A stretch of DNA of 64,000 nt from Phycisphaerae bacterium. Lineage in GTDB: Bacteria; Planctomycetota; Phycisphaerae; UBA1845. Shown here piece after piece: positions 8,717 to 17,939 of the stretch. The stretch is taken from contig JAJDEB010000033.1 of the NCBI GenBank assembly GCA_029260015.1, positions 124,001 through 188,000 on the forward strand. The letters are read 5' to 3'. Positions within the stretch are counted from its first letter, which is position 1. Each line of letters begins with the position of its first letter. The position numbers were made by a program, and so were the translations under genes. Under the pieces are notes generated by a model. It searched no databases. It was not told the DNA's origin and saw nothing but the letters and a program-made list of their open reading frames with translations.

Positions 8717-10570
8717 TCAGATTGACTTTTGACGACGAAGACACACGGTAAGCACCATGATGTCCGCCGGCGTGATGCCTGAGATCCGACCAGCCTGGCC
8801 CAACGTTGTCGGTTCGACCGCTGCGAGATTCTGCCGCGCCTCGGCACGCAACTCGGTCATTTTGGCATAATCGGCATGTGGGGGTATTTTCATCGACTCC
8901 ATTTTCCGAAATCTTGCGACTTGCCTATCTTGACGCGCAACGTAACCGGCATAGCGTGCATCGACCAGCACTTGTTCGAGAACAGTGCGATCGAATTCGA
9001 AAACTTCGTGCGATGTTTGCGATGTGAGTGCTTCAGAAAAACGTGTAAGCGTTGTATCAGGGCGCTTTAAGAAATCGCCCAGCTTACCACCAGCGTATGC
9101 AAGCGACTGCGTGATGCGCTTCAACTCGGTAATGTTGTTGGTCTTTTTTTGAAATCGATTCCAGCGCGCATCATCGACGAGTCCGAACTCTCGCCCGATG
9201 CGGGTCAGGCGCTGATCGGCGTTGTCGCTGCGCAGAGACAGTCGATATTCCGCACGCGATGTAAACATGCGGTACGGTTCGATGGGTGGCTTGGTGATGA
9301 GGTCATCGATCATCACGCCGATGTACGCCTGATCGCGCCGCAGAACGAGCGGTTCTTCATTACGCAACATCTGCACAGCGTTCACACCTGCCACCAGCCC
9401 CTGGCCAGCCGCTTCCTCGTATCCACTGGTACCATTGATCTGCCCGGCGAAGAACAACCCGCCCACCGGCTTGCTCTCTAACGACTCGCGCGTCTGCCAA
9501 GTTGGGATGAAGTCGTATTCCACTGCATAGCCCAGTTGCAGAATCTCGGCGTTTTCCATCCCGGGGATCGTCTTGAGCATCGCCCGTTGAACGTCTTCCG
9601 GCAGGGATGTGCTGATTCCGTTGCAATAAACCCGCTCGTTATCGTACCCTTCAGGTTCAAGAAAAAGCTGGTGACGCGGCTTATCTGAGAACCTCACGAC
9701 CTTGTCTTCAATGCTCGGGCAATACCTCGGGCCGGTGGATTCGATCTGGCCCATGTACATCGGTGCCCGATGCAGGTTGGCGTTGATGTGGGCATGGGTC
9801 TCGCTATTGGTGTAAGTAATCCAGCATGGAACGGACGGCTGACTTATCGAATCATTGACGAACGAAAACGGGATCGGCTCTGCATCGCCATCCTGCCGTT
9901 CGAGCTTGTCATAATCGAGGCTATCACGATGGACACGCGGTGGCGTTCCGGTTTTGAGTCGCATCAGTTCAAAACCGAGTGCCTTCAGATTCTCGCTGAT
10001 TCCGCCAGCCGCTGCTTCGCCAACCCGCCCACCAGCCTCCTGACGTTCACCGCAATGCATCAAACCGCGCATGAACGTACCGGTCGTGACGATCACGGCA
10101 TCGCCAATCAGCTTACGCCCGTCGCCCAACAGCACTCCCGAAACCCTCAAGCCCGCTTGGCCAGCGGATGAATGAACCTCAATGGTTTCGATTGACTCAA
10201 CCGTTCCCTCGACGATTTCCAATGTCGAAGCTTCGGTCAAAATATTTTGAATGGCTTCGGCGTAGAGTTTGCGATCGGCTTGGGCGCGCGGAGCCCAGAC
10301 CGCCGGTCCTTTGCTTTGATTGAGCATCCTGAAATGAATACCCGCCCGATCGATCGCCCGACCCATGATGCCACCAAGGGCATCGACCTCGCGGACCATC
10401 TGCCCCTTACCGATGCCACCGATCGCAGGGTTGCATGACATTCGCCCGATGGCTTCGCGCTGCATCGTGACGAGCGCAACCGAAGCACCCATGCGAGAAG
10501 CCGCCCAAGCAGCTTCCGTTCCCGCATGTCCACCACCGATGACAACGATGTCGTACTTCTGATTCAACAA
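8717..10570 (-). CDS. mnmG: tRNA uridine-5-carboxymethylaminomethyl modification enzyme MnmG
   Basis: This FAD-dependent enzyme works with MnmE to place cmnm5 on U34 of tRNAs reading NNA/NNG codons. The 617-residue protein is full length. It opens with the dinucleotide motif [18 protein letters not shown], carries [13 protein letters not shown] and [13 protein letters not shown], and has the second FAD segment [19 protein letters not shown]. The C-terminal helical domain follows. The two-component genes follow on the same strand after 194 nt and a separate promoter. No mnmE is visible nearby. Confidence 0.97.
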   Translation of the reverse strand: MLNQKYDIVVIGGGHAGTEAAWAASRMGASVALVTMQREAIGRMSCNPAIGGIGKGQMVREVDALGGIMGRAIDRAGIHFRMLNQSKGPAVWAPRAQADRKLYAEAIQNILTEASTLEIVEGTVESIETIEVHSSAGQAGLRVSGVLLGDGRKLIGDAVIVTTGTFMRGLMHCGERQEAGGRVGEAAAGGISENLKALGFELMRLKTGTPPRVHRDSLDYDKLERQDGDAEPIPFSFVNDSISQPSVPCWITYTNSETHAHINANLHRAPMYMGQIESTGPRYCPSIEDKVVRFSDKPRHQLFLEPEGYDNERVYCNGISTSLPEDVQRAMLKTIPGMENAEILQLGYAVEYDFIPTWQTRESLESKPVGGLFFAGQINGTSGYEEAAGQGLVAGVNAVQMLRNEEPLVLRRDQAYIGVMIDDLITKPPIEPYRMFTSRAEYRLSLRSDNADQRLTRIGREFGLVDDARWNRFQKKTNNITELKRITQSLAYAGGKLGDFLKRPDTTLTRFSEALTSQTSHEVFEFDRTVLEQVLVDARYAGYVARQDRQVARFRKMESMKIPPHADYAKMTELRAEARQNLAAVEPTTLGQAGRISGITPADIMVLTVCLRRQKSI

Positions 10571-10672
10571 ATCGATCCTGCTGCATATGGAAAAAATCGC
10601 CCCCTCTATGGTGGCGATTCTACTAAGAATTGGAACCTGATTGCGACTATCAGTTCAAGGCGGCCAGTCTAA

Positions 10673-11011
10673 CTAGAACGGCAGTTCGCCGAAGGCCTCT
10701 TCGAATTCGGGGGTGGGGACCATGTCGATGGCGTCCCAAGGGCAGCCGTCGAGGATCATGTCCATCGGGCCTTTGGTGATGCAGCGTCTGCAGCCGATAC
10801 ACGCCAGCGGATCGACAATGACCCGGCCAAAATCCGGCGCGAACGCGGTGTCTTTGACCAGGATCATGCAATCATCAACCGGGCAAAGTTCGATGCACAC
10901 CGGTGAACCCGCACAACCGGTACACGCGTCGTTGACGACGGCGATTTCTTTCGGCTTCTTCTTGCGCGGTTTTGCGGTCTTGGCACTGCGTTTGGGGTCA
11001 ACAATCGGCAT
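10673..11011 (-). CDS. Dicluster 4Fe-4S ferredoxin-like protein
   Basis: The 112-residue protein has a Lys-rich N-terminus (about residues 8-22) and two iron-sulphur motifs: CTGCAGSPVCIELCP and CIGCRRC...CPWDA. The second cluster's last Cys is separated from CxxCxxC by a longer spacer than usual. This is a bacterial-type 2[4Fe-4S] arrangement for low-potential electron transfer; the partner enzyme is not in the window. It lies about 100 nt downstream of mnmG-side sequence on the same strand and 121 nt from the FIST gene, so it may be monocistronic. Confidence 0.85.
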   Translation of the reverse strand: MPIVDPKRSAKTAKPRKKKPKEIAVVNDACTGCAGSPVCIELCPVDDCMILVKDTAFAPDFGRVIVDPLACIGCRRCITKGPMDMILDGCPWDAIDMVPTPEFEEAFGELPF

Positions 11012-11133
11012 CGGTCATATCTCGCTGAGCAGTCACTCGTCTGTGCATCGCGCGTCGGTGCATCGCGGCTTATCTGTTTCGTCATACGAACTGCGGGGAT
11101 TATAGCAAGGTTTGCTAGAATTTCGCCCCTATT

Positions 11134-12327
11134 TTAGATCGCAGAATCATCTGAGACTGCCGAAGGTTCACGAAAAAGGGCCAAGCTGCTGGTGAATCCG
11201 TGCACGAAGGTTTTTCCGCCGACCGGTCCGATCTCGCCCTGGGCGAAGAACCCGGCTACTGAGCAGTTATCGGCAAAGTCGTTGACGAGGGCAATATCGT
11301 GATTGGCCTCTTTGAAGAATCGGCGGCCCCGGCCACTGCAGTTGAACAGCAATGCCCCGCTGACCGGAACATTCTTACTATCCTTTTCGGCGCTGAGCAA
11401 CCGCTGCATGTCTTCGGTCGCGCTACGCGAATCGCGGACGTGAAATTGCACGGTCTGTCCGGGTCGAAGAAAATCACCGACCGCCAAGGCCTTATGCTCG
11501 GTCACACCCATCATGTTGCGAATTAGAAAATCACCGGAAGTCGCGTTTGAAATCCGCTCGTCGACCAGCCGGCCCACATGCAGTCCGGTGCGCATCAACT
11601 TCTGATCTTCATCGGGCGCACTATTGAACACCGTGCGAAGCACGTCGAGCGCCGGCTTGCCACCGAGTTCTTCAATCAAATTCTCGCGTGATTTGGTAAT
11701 CACAAATGGATCGCCGACTTGCCGGCAACCCTGCGACACGACCGAACTCACGTCAACATTTCCGGTCAGCGCCACGCCAACGAGTCCCTGCCGCAACGCC
11801 TGATCACCAACGAACAAACGGTTCTGACCCGCTTCGGTTGCACCGCTGGCCATTCCCCCGACGATCGTCGAACCCGGATACAGCGCATCCATCTTTTCAA
11901 TAAAGATTTGTGCATTGATCGAAAACGGATCGGGCAGCAGCACGAAACTGGGCGAATCTTCTGGTCGGACACCGATGCGCTCGAACCAAAGTTCGTCGGC
12001 TGCCTCTTCGAGGAGTTGCAGATCGGCCTGATCGAATACGAACGAATTGACCCGCACATCGGGCATGCGTGCGGCCCATAACGTGATTGCCGGCTGGGCT
12101 TCGATCTCTGCGGTTGGTCCGATGATACTCTCGCCGGTACACCCGATGAGGTTTCGGCAATCGATGTTGTTGTAAACTTCGTGGATCAGTTCGTGAAATT
12201 CCGGGCCATGATGGTGCGACACGAAGATAAACGCGAGATCGGCTTTGAACGCCTTGACGTCCACGCACAGATCGTGCACAGCCGCTTCCACTTCGCGTCG
12301 CAAGGTTAGCTTTGATACAAATTCCAT
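11134..12327 (-). CDS. FIST domain sensory protein
   Basis: The 397-residue protein matches the FIST N plus FIST C architecture. The N-terminal half has the LIGCTGESIIG and STIVGGMASGA segments typical of FIST N. The C-terminal half ends with the ALLFNCSGRGRRFF and AGFFAQGEIGPVGG segments of FIST C. FIST proteins are proposed to bind small ligands, perhaps amino acids, and to feed signalling systems. The ATG at 12327 is chosen because the family homology begins there; an in-frame start at 12396 is possible. It is transcribed away from a degenerate receiver gene 201 nt off, hinting at a signalling link. Confidence 0.85.
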   Translation of the reverse strand: MEFVSKLTLRREVEAAVHDLCVDVKAFKADLAFIFVSHHHGPEFHELIHEVYNNIDCRNLIGCTGESIIGPTAEIEAQPAITLWAARMPDVRVNSFVFDQADLQLLEEAADELWFERIGVRPEDSPSFVLLPDPFSINAQIFIEKMDALYPGSTIVGGMASGATEAGQNRLFVGDQALRQGLVGVALTGNVDVSSVVSQGCRQVGDPFVITKSRENLIEELGGKPALDVLRTVFNSAPDEDQKLMRTGLHVGRLVDERISNATSGDFLIRNMMGVTEHKALAVGDFLRPGQTVQFHVRDSRSATEDMQRLLSAEKDSKNVPVSGALLFNCSGRGRRFFKEANHDIALVNDFADNCSVAGFFAQGEIGPVGGKTFVHGFTSSLALFREPSAVSDDSAI

Positions 12328-12528
12328 CGCAGTCTCAAACAATTCTGCTAAAAAACAAATGGGCCAGGAACCAATACAGGGGTCAAAATCGAACAATTCG
12401 ACACGTCAAACGCGACGCCAATGCAGTATCTCATTATACTCACAAAGTGGGCAAAAGTCTCGCGTCGCTGAATGTTTCAGAATGCCCGCTGCCTCAAACC
12501 ATAGGAATGTTATTGGGAGTATTCAAGC

Positions 12529-12885
12529 ATGTCCAAAGTTGTCTTGGTCGTCAGCGATATGATTTTTCGCACGAAGATATGCTCCTGTGCACAAGCTGTC
12601 GGCGTCTCATTGGAAATAGTCAACTCGCTCGATGAATTCACACGCATCACCGGCGAGGGCTCACCGGCATCAGTCATCGTTGACCTTGAGCAGGATGAAG
12701 CATTGGTAGCCGGGTTAATCGACGCCGCTGCCCAATTGTCGCCAAGACCGAAACTCATCGGATTCTGCCCGCATGTGCGCAAGGACATAATGGACCACGC
12801 GAAAGAATCCGGTTTCGATCAGGTCATGCCCCGCTCGGCGTTCGCCACCAACCTGCCCGCAATCCTGGGCGAATATGCAAACTGA
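12529..12885 (+). CDS. Degenerate response-regulator receiver-like protein
   Basis: The 118-residue protein has the length and strand-helix pattern of a stand-alone receiver. D10 lies in VVSDMIF, and D52 in VIVDLEQ fits the phospho-acceptor position. The conserved Lys is missing, with VMPRSAF where a K-P pair is expected. It may be phosphorylated weakly or act as a fixed-state adaptor. The ATG follows GGGAG by 10 nt. A -10-like TATACT sits at 12435-12440, without a clear -35. It is followed closely by the glycerate kinase gene. Confidence 0.7.
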   Translation: MSKVVLVVSDMIFRTKICSCAQAVGVSLEIVNSLDEFTRITGEGSPASVIVDLEQDEALVAGLIDAAAQLSPRPKLIGFCPHVRKDIMDHAKESGFDQVMPRSAFATNLPAILGEYAN

Positions 12886-12912
12886 CACCTCCGATCGAAA
12901 AATGTGACGGAC

Positions 12913-14037
12913 ATGAATTTATTGGTCGCCCCTGACAGTTTCAAGGGAACGTTGAGCGCTGCCTGCGCCGCCCGCGCGATCGCGGATGGAATTCGCAAGG
13001 CGTTCCCCGAAGCACAGATCGCAGATAAGCCAATTGCAGACGGCGGTGAAGGGACCGTTGACGTCGTTCTAAAATCACAACCCGGGTCGAAGCACACCGT
13101 CAAAGTCACTGGGCCATCGGGCCAACCGGTGCTGGCTGACTATGCCATCCTGGAGAACACAACAACAGCCATCATCGAGATGGCCGCCGCATCAGGCCTG
13201 ACGCTCGTGCCAGCGACGTCGCGAAACATCATGCAGGCGACTACACTTGGAACCGGAGAATTGATCGCAGACGCCCTCGATCGTGGCGCCAAGCGAATCA
13301 TGATCGGACTGGGCGGTAGCGCAACTTGCGACGGTGGTCTGGGATGCGCACAGGCATTGGGGTATCGGTTCATCACCGAGGACGGAACCGCAATTCCCAT
13401 CGGTGCCGGTCCCGAGCAACTATCGCGCATTCAAGGGATCAATACGGACAACGTTCACCCCGGTTTGTCGGATTGCAAGATCACTGCCCTCTGCGACGTT
13501 CGCAATCCGCTCATCGGCGACACGGGTGCAGCCACCGTTTTCGCGCCGCAAAAAGGCGCATCACCCCATGAGGTTAAGCAACTTGAAAATGCACTCACCC
13601 ATTTCGCGTCAGTCATCAACAATGAACTGAACATCGATATTCGCGCCATTCCATTTGGCGGGGCAGCCGGCGGATTGGCGGCTGGGCTAGCAGCATTTGC
13701 CGGCGCGGAATTGGTGGCTGGCGCAGAGACCATCTTTGAATTGATCGATCTTGAATCGGCAGTCGCAAGCGCAGACGCGGTCATCACCGGGGAAGGCAAA
13801 CTCGACGCAACCACGTTTGACGGTAAAGCCCTGCAAAGCCTCGCCACCCTTTGCCAACGAAAGAGCAAGCGGCTGTTCGCTCTCGTAGGACAACTCGCCC
13901 TCCCTGAAGAGATTTGGAGCCAGCATTTTGCCGGTGTCGCCGCAATTGGCAGCGAATGCTCCACTTCCGACGACCACGCCAAGAACCTGCGGAAGCTGGC
14001 GCAGTCTCAAGCAGGCAAGTGGTTTACCCGCCGATAA
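12913..14037 (+). CDS. Glycerate kinase (GlxK/GckI type)
   Basis: It phosphorylates D-glycerate, feeding it into glycolysis. The 374-residue sequence opens with the family motif VAPDSFKGTLSA, followed by PIADGGEGTVD, GLGGSATCDGGLG and GAAGGLAAGLAAF, and ends with VITGEGKLDATTFDGKA. The length is normal for the family. The ATG at 12913 gives the usual N-terminus; a GTG at 12904 is in frame. It follows the receiver-like gene after 27 nt and may share its transcript, and it ends shortly before a family A hairpin. Confidence 0.95.
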   Translation: MNLLVAPDSFKGTLSAACAARAIADGIRKAFPEAQIADKPIADGGEGTVDVVLKSQPGSKHTVKVTGPSGQPVLADYAILENTTTAIIEMAAASGLTLVPATSRNIMQATTLGTGELIADALDRGAKRIMIGLGGSATCDGGLGCAQALGYRFITEDGTAIPIGAGPEQLSRIQGINTDNVHPGLSDCKITALCDVRNPLIGDTGAATVFAPQKGASPHEVKQLENALTHFASVINNELNIDIRAIPFGGAAGGLAAGLAAFAGAELVAGAETIFELIDLESAVASADAVITGEGKLDATTFDGKALQSLATLCQRKSKRLFALVGQLALPEEIWSQHFAGVAAIGSECSTSDDHAKNLRKLAQSQAGKWFTRR

Positions 14038-14089
14038 CTCCGGCAACATCAACGCTGCAAACGACATTGGCAGCTGTGCCCATCCAATC

Positions 14090-14155
14090 GTAGGGTCCGC
14101 TGTGCGGACCTTTGTCGTGAAGTTCCCGCACCGTGGTCCGCACAGCGGACCCTAC
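14090..14155. repeat. Hairpin repeat family A, copy 2
   Basis: The same 21-nt arms as at 4966 (14090-14110 and 14135-14155) flank a different 24-nt loop. The total length is again 66 nt. It lies between the glycerate kinase gene and a small gene. Confidence 0.95.
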
Positions 14156-14278
14156 AAATTCCCGGACATCCTCTGCTTGCCACCCCGTCTCCCAAGTCGC
14201 ATTCGCTGAAGGTCGATAACAATGATTGAAGCCTGACCGTCAACGCAGCGACGGGAATCCAACACGAGGGAGCATGCC

Positions 14279-14536
14279 ATGATCGAATCAGAGTTGCATG
14301 AATTAGAACCGCAAGAGACAAAGCGCTTTGGAGATTACGCCGTCGCCCTGGGCTATTGCACGTCGGCGGACATCAAACGCGCGGTGAAGATTCAAAAGGA
14401 TTTGGTCAATCGCGGTTACCCACACATGCTCATCGGGTTGGTGATGGTGCGCTATGGAATCATCGATGCGGGCCAATTGATCGACGTTCTAAAAACATTC
14501 GACCGCAACGAAGTCACGTCGCTGGTCGCCGATTGA
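14279..14536 (+). CDS. Small protein resembling the MshEN/GspE N-terminal domain
   Basis: The 85-residue protein contains a pattern like the N-terminal domain of type II secretion/pilus ATPases, which in MshE binds c-di-GMP: FGDYAVALGYCTSADIKRA, then a Q-containing helix, a GYPHMLIGLVMV strand and GIIDAGQLIDVL. No ATPase is attached and no pilus genes are nearby. The start is supported by GAGGGAG upstream of the ATG. It could be a stand-alone nucleotide-binding adaptor, but that is inference from fold similarity only. Confidence 0.7.
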   Translation: MIESELHELEPQETKRFGDYAVALGYCTSADIKRAVKIQKDLVNRGYPHMLIGLVMVRYGIIDAGQLIDVLKTFDRNEVTSLVAD

Positions 14537-14552
14537 TCGCGATTCAAGCGCC

Positions 14553-15758
14553 CTAACCCGCCGAAGCAAGACGGGGCTCAGCATCGGCGTCGCGCGGTTC
14601 AAACTGCGCAATCCACATCGCAATTCGCGTATGCACTTCCTGCCATTCACTCGATAGCCTCTTTCTCATAAACGTCTGAAAAACCTGATCGAGCGACGCG
14701 CAGAGGTCGGCGACCGACTCGCAGCGGGACTCTAAGATTTGCGACTTGTCGGCATCGGCATCATCGCCGGCCGGGATTTGCAATCCAAACACCCCAAGCG
14801 TCGGACCGTCGAGCGACAACGACCATTCACCTGCACGGCTTGCCAGCAACAATCCCAGACGTGTCGGTTGCTTTCCGCTGATCAACGCAGCTTTGCTTTC
14901 CTTCATCCGGGCCGGTGCATCGCCTCGAACTGAAATGGCACCGGTCAGATCGAAATCGCATTTGAGGTTGGCTTGATTGACGACGGACATCATTGCATCG
15001 GTTCCATCGGCCAGTGCAATCACACCTTCGTTCGTTTCGACATTGAACCAAACCCAACTCAGGAATTCGCGACCGAGGTAACCGCAGTCGGAAGGGTCGA
15101 GTCCGTGAAACTCTGCGTCCGCGCCATCGGGGACAGCCACCCAGTGCGCCGGTTTGGCATCTTCGAGCGACCGCATGATGCCGTCATCTTCCGCGATGGA
15201 AATCGCCAGCGTGTTCGTATTGATGGGCACAAGTTGCACGTCGAACGTATCGACGAATACACGCTGCATGTGTTCGTTGACGCCGTTCGATGCGTTGCCG
15301 AAATACAGCATCGCCTTTTCCAAATCGACGACGATCGGATACGCATTGATACGGCGAAACGCTCCGGAACGGGCTTCCTTTTCGGCGCGACGCGAAGCCG
15401 CCTCCCTTGCTTCCTTCAACTCACGCTTGTTTAAGAAGTCTCTACCGCTGGCTTCGAGGGCGGCGATTCTTTCAATCTCGACGTAACTGCGCTTGATCGC
15501 CGCAGGAACCGTGTTGCGATCGAGGCGCATCGCGAAGTGCGCGAATCGACCAGCCGCAATTTTTTCACCGGCGAACTCGGCATCGAGCACATGTTGCGGT
15601 GTCACCCAACCGATCTGCGTGCTTTCGTCATGGACCAATTGATAGCGGCCAAACGCACACGTCATCAGCGCCGACACAAAATCGTCGTCGATATTCTGGT
15701 GCTTCCAGTTTTGAATTTTGTACCGACGAAACGTCACCGATCCGGACGCAAAGCCCAT
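14553..15758 (-). CDS. RdgC-like recombination-associated protein
   Basis: The 401-residue sequence resembles RdgC, a ring-shaped DNA-binding protein that modulates RecA. It opens with a GSVTFRRYKI strand. A long charged middle region follows (VPAAIKRSYVEIERIAALEASGR and a KREAR-type helix), and then IVVDLEKAMLYFGNAS and a VFVDTFDVQLVPI strand. RdgC is best known from Proteobacteria and is about 300 residues there, so this version is long. The ATG at 15758 has GGGGAG upstream; an earlier in-frame start at 15935 would add 59 residues with no homology. It ends convergent with the small MshEN-like gene. Confidence 0.65.
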   Translation of the reverse strand: MGFASGSVTFRRYKIQNWKHQNIDDDFVSALMTCAFGRYQLVHDESTQIGWVTPQHVLDAEFAGEKIAAGRFAHFAMRLDRNTVPAAIKRSYVEIERIAALEASGRDFLNKRELKEAREAASRRAEKEARSGAFRRINAYPIVVDLEKAMLYFGNASNGVNEHMQRVFVDTFDVQLVPINTNTLAISIAEDDGIMRSLEDAKPAHWVAVPDGADAEFHGLDPSDCGYLGREFLSWVWFNVETNEGVIALADGTDAMMSVVNQANLKCDFDLTGAISVRGDAPARMKESKAALISGKQPTRLGLLLASRAGEWSLSLDGPTLGVFGLQIPAGDDADADKSQILESRCESVADLCASLDQVFQTFMRKRLSSEWQEVHTRIAMWIAQFEPRDADAEPRLASAG

Positions 15759-16083
15759 CCTGTTCTCCCCTGCTGATGCCAAACATTGAATGCCTGAAGT
15801 GCCGAAACGGCGAAGATACGGGGTTGAATAAAAACCACAAGATCGCGGGTGCCACGAATGTTTAGCCTTTTCATATCCGGTCGCCGCAACCATTTGTAGC
15901 GATAGACCTTGCATCGATTGCGATTGAAATATCACAACTCAAGTGCGTTGGGAGTTCGTGAACATTGCTTTTCTCTACTTGATTACATCTAACGACGATA
16001 TTCGACACGCACACGGCTTAGCGTTGAGGTATTATGGTCGATTGATCCATTCAACATTCTGTCGATCTTCAAGGAAAGCAACC

Positions 16084-17757
16084 ATGGTCCAGCTTGTTCT
16101 TTCAGTTGCAACGATACTTCTGACTTCTTCCGCCCCGGCCGGAAATGCACCCGTGATTCCCAAGGATATCGAACAAGCCATTCGCACGCGCGTGAAGAAC
16201 GGTTTCGCCCCGAGCATCGTCATTGGCATCATCGATGAAAACGGTTCAACCGTGATGGGCCATGGGTGGTCCAAGCGCGACGGTGGCCAGAAAGTAGACG
16301 GCGACACGGTTTATGAAATCGGATCGATCACCAAGGCGTTTACCGGAATCCTACTCGCCGACATGGTGACCAAGGGTGAAGTCAGCTTGGATGATCCGAT
16401 CGCCAAATACCTTCCCGATGACATCGATACGCCGACCAAAGACGACAAGCAAATTACCCTGAAACACTTGTCGAATCACACGTCTGGATTGCCGCGCCTG
16501 CCCAGCAATATGGCTCCGGATGATTCCGACAATCCGTACGCGAGTTACACCCCGGAGCAACTGTACGAATTCCTCGACGGTTACGCGATGGAGTCGTCGA
16601 TCGGCGTCAAGTATGCGTACTCGAATCTGGGGGCGGGTTTGCTTGGACAAATTCTCTCACGGGTCGCCGACCAATCGTACGAAAAACTCGCATGGGACCG
16701 GATTTGCAAACCGCTCGGCATGACCTCTACGTTTGGCTCGATCACCATGGACACCAAGTCGCACGAAGCACAAGGATATACCGGTGCGACGGAGGCTGGC
16801 CACTGGGACATCCCCGCACTGGCCGGCGCAGGCGATTTGGTATCGAGCGCTAACGACATGCTCAAGTTTGTCGCGGCGAATCTCTGCATCGACCATTGTC
16901 TGCTCAAGGAAGCGATGACGCTTTCGCACGAACCCACGACCCACAGCAGCATCCCAAATACACAGGTCGGGCTGGGCTGGCACATTCGCGATCACAAAGG
17001 CCGCAAACTCATCTGGCACAATGGCGGTACAGGTGGGTTCCGAAGCTTCGTCGGTTTCGCACCGGACAAGAAATTCGGCGTCGTGGTGCTAACCAATACC
17101 GGTAGCCTCGGTGTGGATGACATCGGTTTCCATGCCCTCGAATCCGAAATCGAACTGGAAACTCGATGGGATGAACCACTGGTCAAAGTGGACCAAAAGA
17201 CGCTCGACTCATACGTCGGATACTACGAACTCAAGCCCGGATTCGTGATGAACGTCCAAACGAAAAACGGCATGCTCACCGTCGAACCGACCGGCCAACA
17301 GGTGTTCACGCTTTATCCCAAAAGCAAAACCGAATTTTTCCTGACCGAAGTGGAAGCCGCCGGCGAATTCATCGTCGATGACAAAGGAAAGGTCAGCCAC
17401 CTGATCTGGAAACAAGGCGGCGCAGAACAGAAAGCCCCGCGCCAGGAGAACTACACCCCACCACCACCGAAAAAAGAAATCGAAGTCAGCCCCAAAGTGC
17501 TAAAGCAATACGTCGGCAAATACGAACTAGCCCCCTCGGTCGTCTTTGACGTCACGCTAAAAGACGACCAACTGTTCGTCCAACTCACCGGTCAACCCTC
17601 AATCCCAGTATTCGCCGAGGCCCAAGACAAATTCTTCTACAGAGTAGTAGAAGCCGCCATCACCTTCCACATAGAAGACGGCAAGACAACAGCCCTAACG
17701 CTGCACCAAGGCGGGATGGATCAACGGGCGAAACGGATGACCGACAAGGATTCGTAA
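16084..17757 (+). CDS. Secreted beta-lactamase-family serine hydrolase with two DUF3471-like domains
   Basis: The 557-residue protein starts with a signal peptide (LVLSVATILLTSSAPAG), then a class C beta-lactamase/esterase fold: SxxK in SITK, YxN in YSN and the third-box HNGGTGG. The C-terminal 190 residues hold two related DUF3471-like repeats, each starting with a YVG-Y-EL segment, split by a Pro-rich linker (TPPPPKKE). These enzymes are usually D-aminopeptidases, esterases or penicillin-recognising proteins, so drug resistance should not be assumed. The ATG at 16084 follows AAGGA by 9 nt. The last 40 codons shift to A/C-ending synonyms. Confidence 0.9.
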   Translation: MVQLVLSVATILLTSSAPAGNAPVIPKDIEQAIRTRVKNGFAPSIVIGIIDENGSTVMGHGWSKRDGGQKVDGDTVYEIGSITKAFTGILLADMVTKGEVSLDDPIAKYLPDDIDTPTKDDKQITLKHLSNHTSGLPRLPSNMAPDDSDNPYASYTPEQLYEFLDGYAMESSIGVKYAYSNLGAGLLGQILSRVADQSYEKLAWDRICKPLGMTSTFGSITMDTKSHEAQGYTGATEAGHWDIPALAGAGDLVSSANDMLKFVAANLCIDHCLLKEAMTLSHEPTTHSSIPNTQVGLGWHIRDHKGRKLIWHNGGTGGFRSFVGFAPDKKFGVVVLTNTGSLGVDDIGFHALESEIELETRWDEPLVKVDQKTLDSYVGYYELKPGFVMNVQTKNGMLTVEPTGQQVFTLYPKSKTEFFLTEVEAAGEFIVDDKGKVSHLIWKQGGAEQKAPRQENYTPPPPKKEIEVSPKVLKQYVGKYELAPSVVFDVTLKDDQLFVQLTGQPSIPVFAEAQDKFFYRVVEAAITFHIEDGKTTALTLHQGGMDQRAKRMTDKDS

Positions 17758-17778
17758 TTGCAGGGCGAAATTAACAAG

Positions 17779-17803
17779 GGGTGGCCCCAATAGTGTTCGG
17801 CAC
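17779..17803 (+). repeat. IS4 left terminal inverted repeat
   Basis: It contains CCCCAATAGTGTTCGGCAC on the top strand. It matches the complement of 19221-19245 with a single mismatch, and it is the outer boundary of the insertion sequence. Confidence 0.9.
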
Positions 17804-17939
17804 GTTGATTGCCTGCATGGATTTGATTGGGGTGGTTGGCGTTTTGTGTGGTGTTTTTTTAGGTTCAATGAGTCATTGGTGTTGATTTTCTATGCGCAGC
17901 GTTGACGCCCGGGGTGGCACGGTTGAGATGTGCTGCCGG

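Noticed and set aside
16084-17757. Beta-lactam resistance gene
   Set aside because: The SxxK/YxN core is shared with peptidases and esterases, and the DUF3471-like tails argue for the latter.
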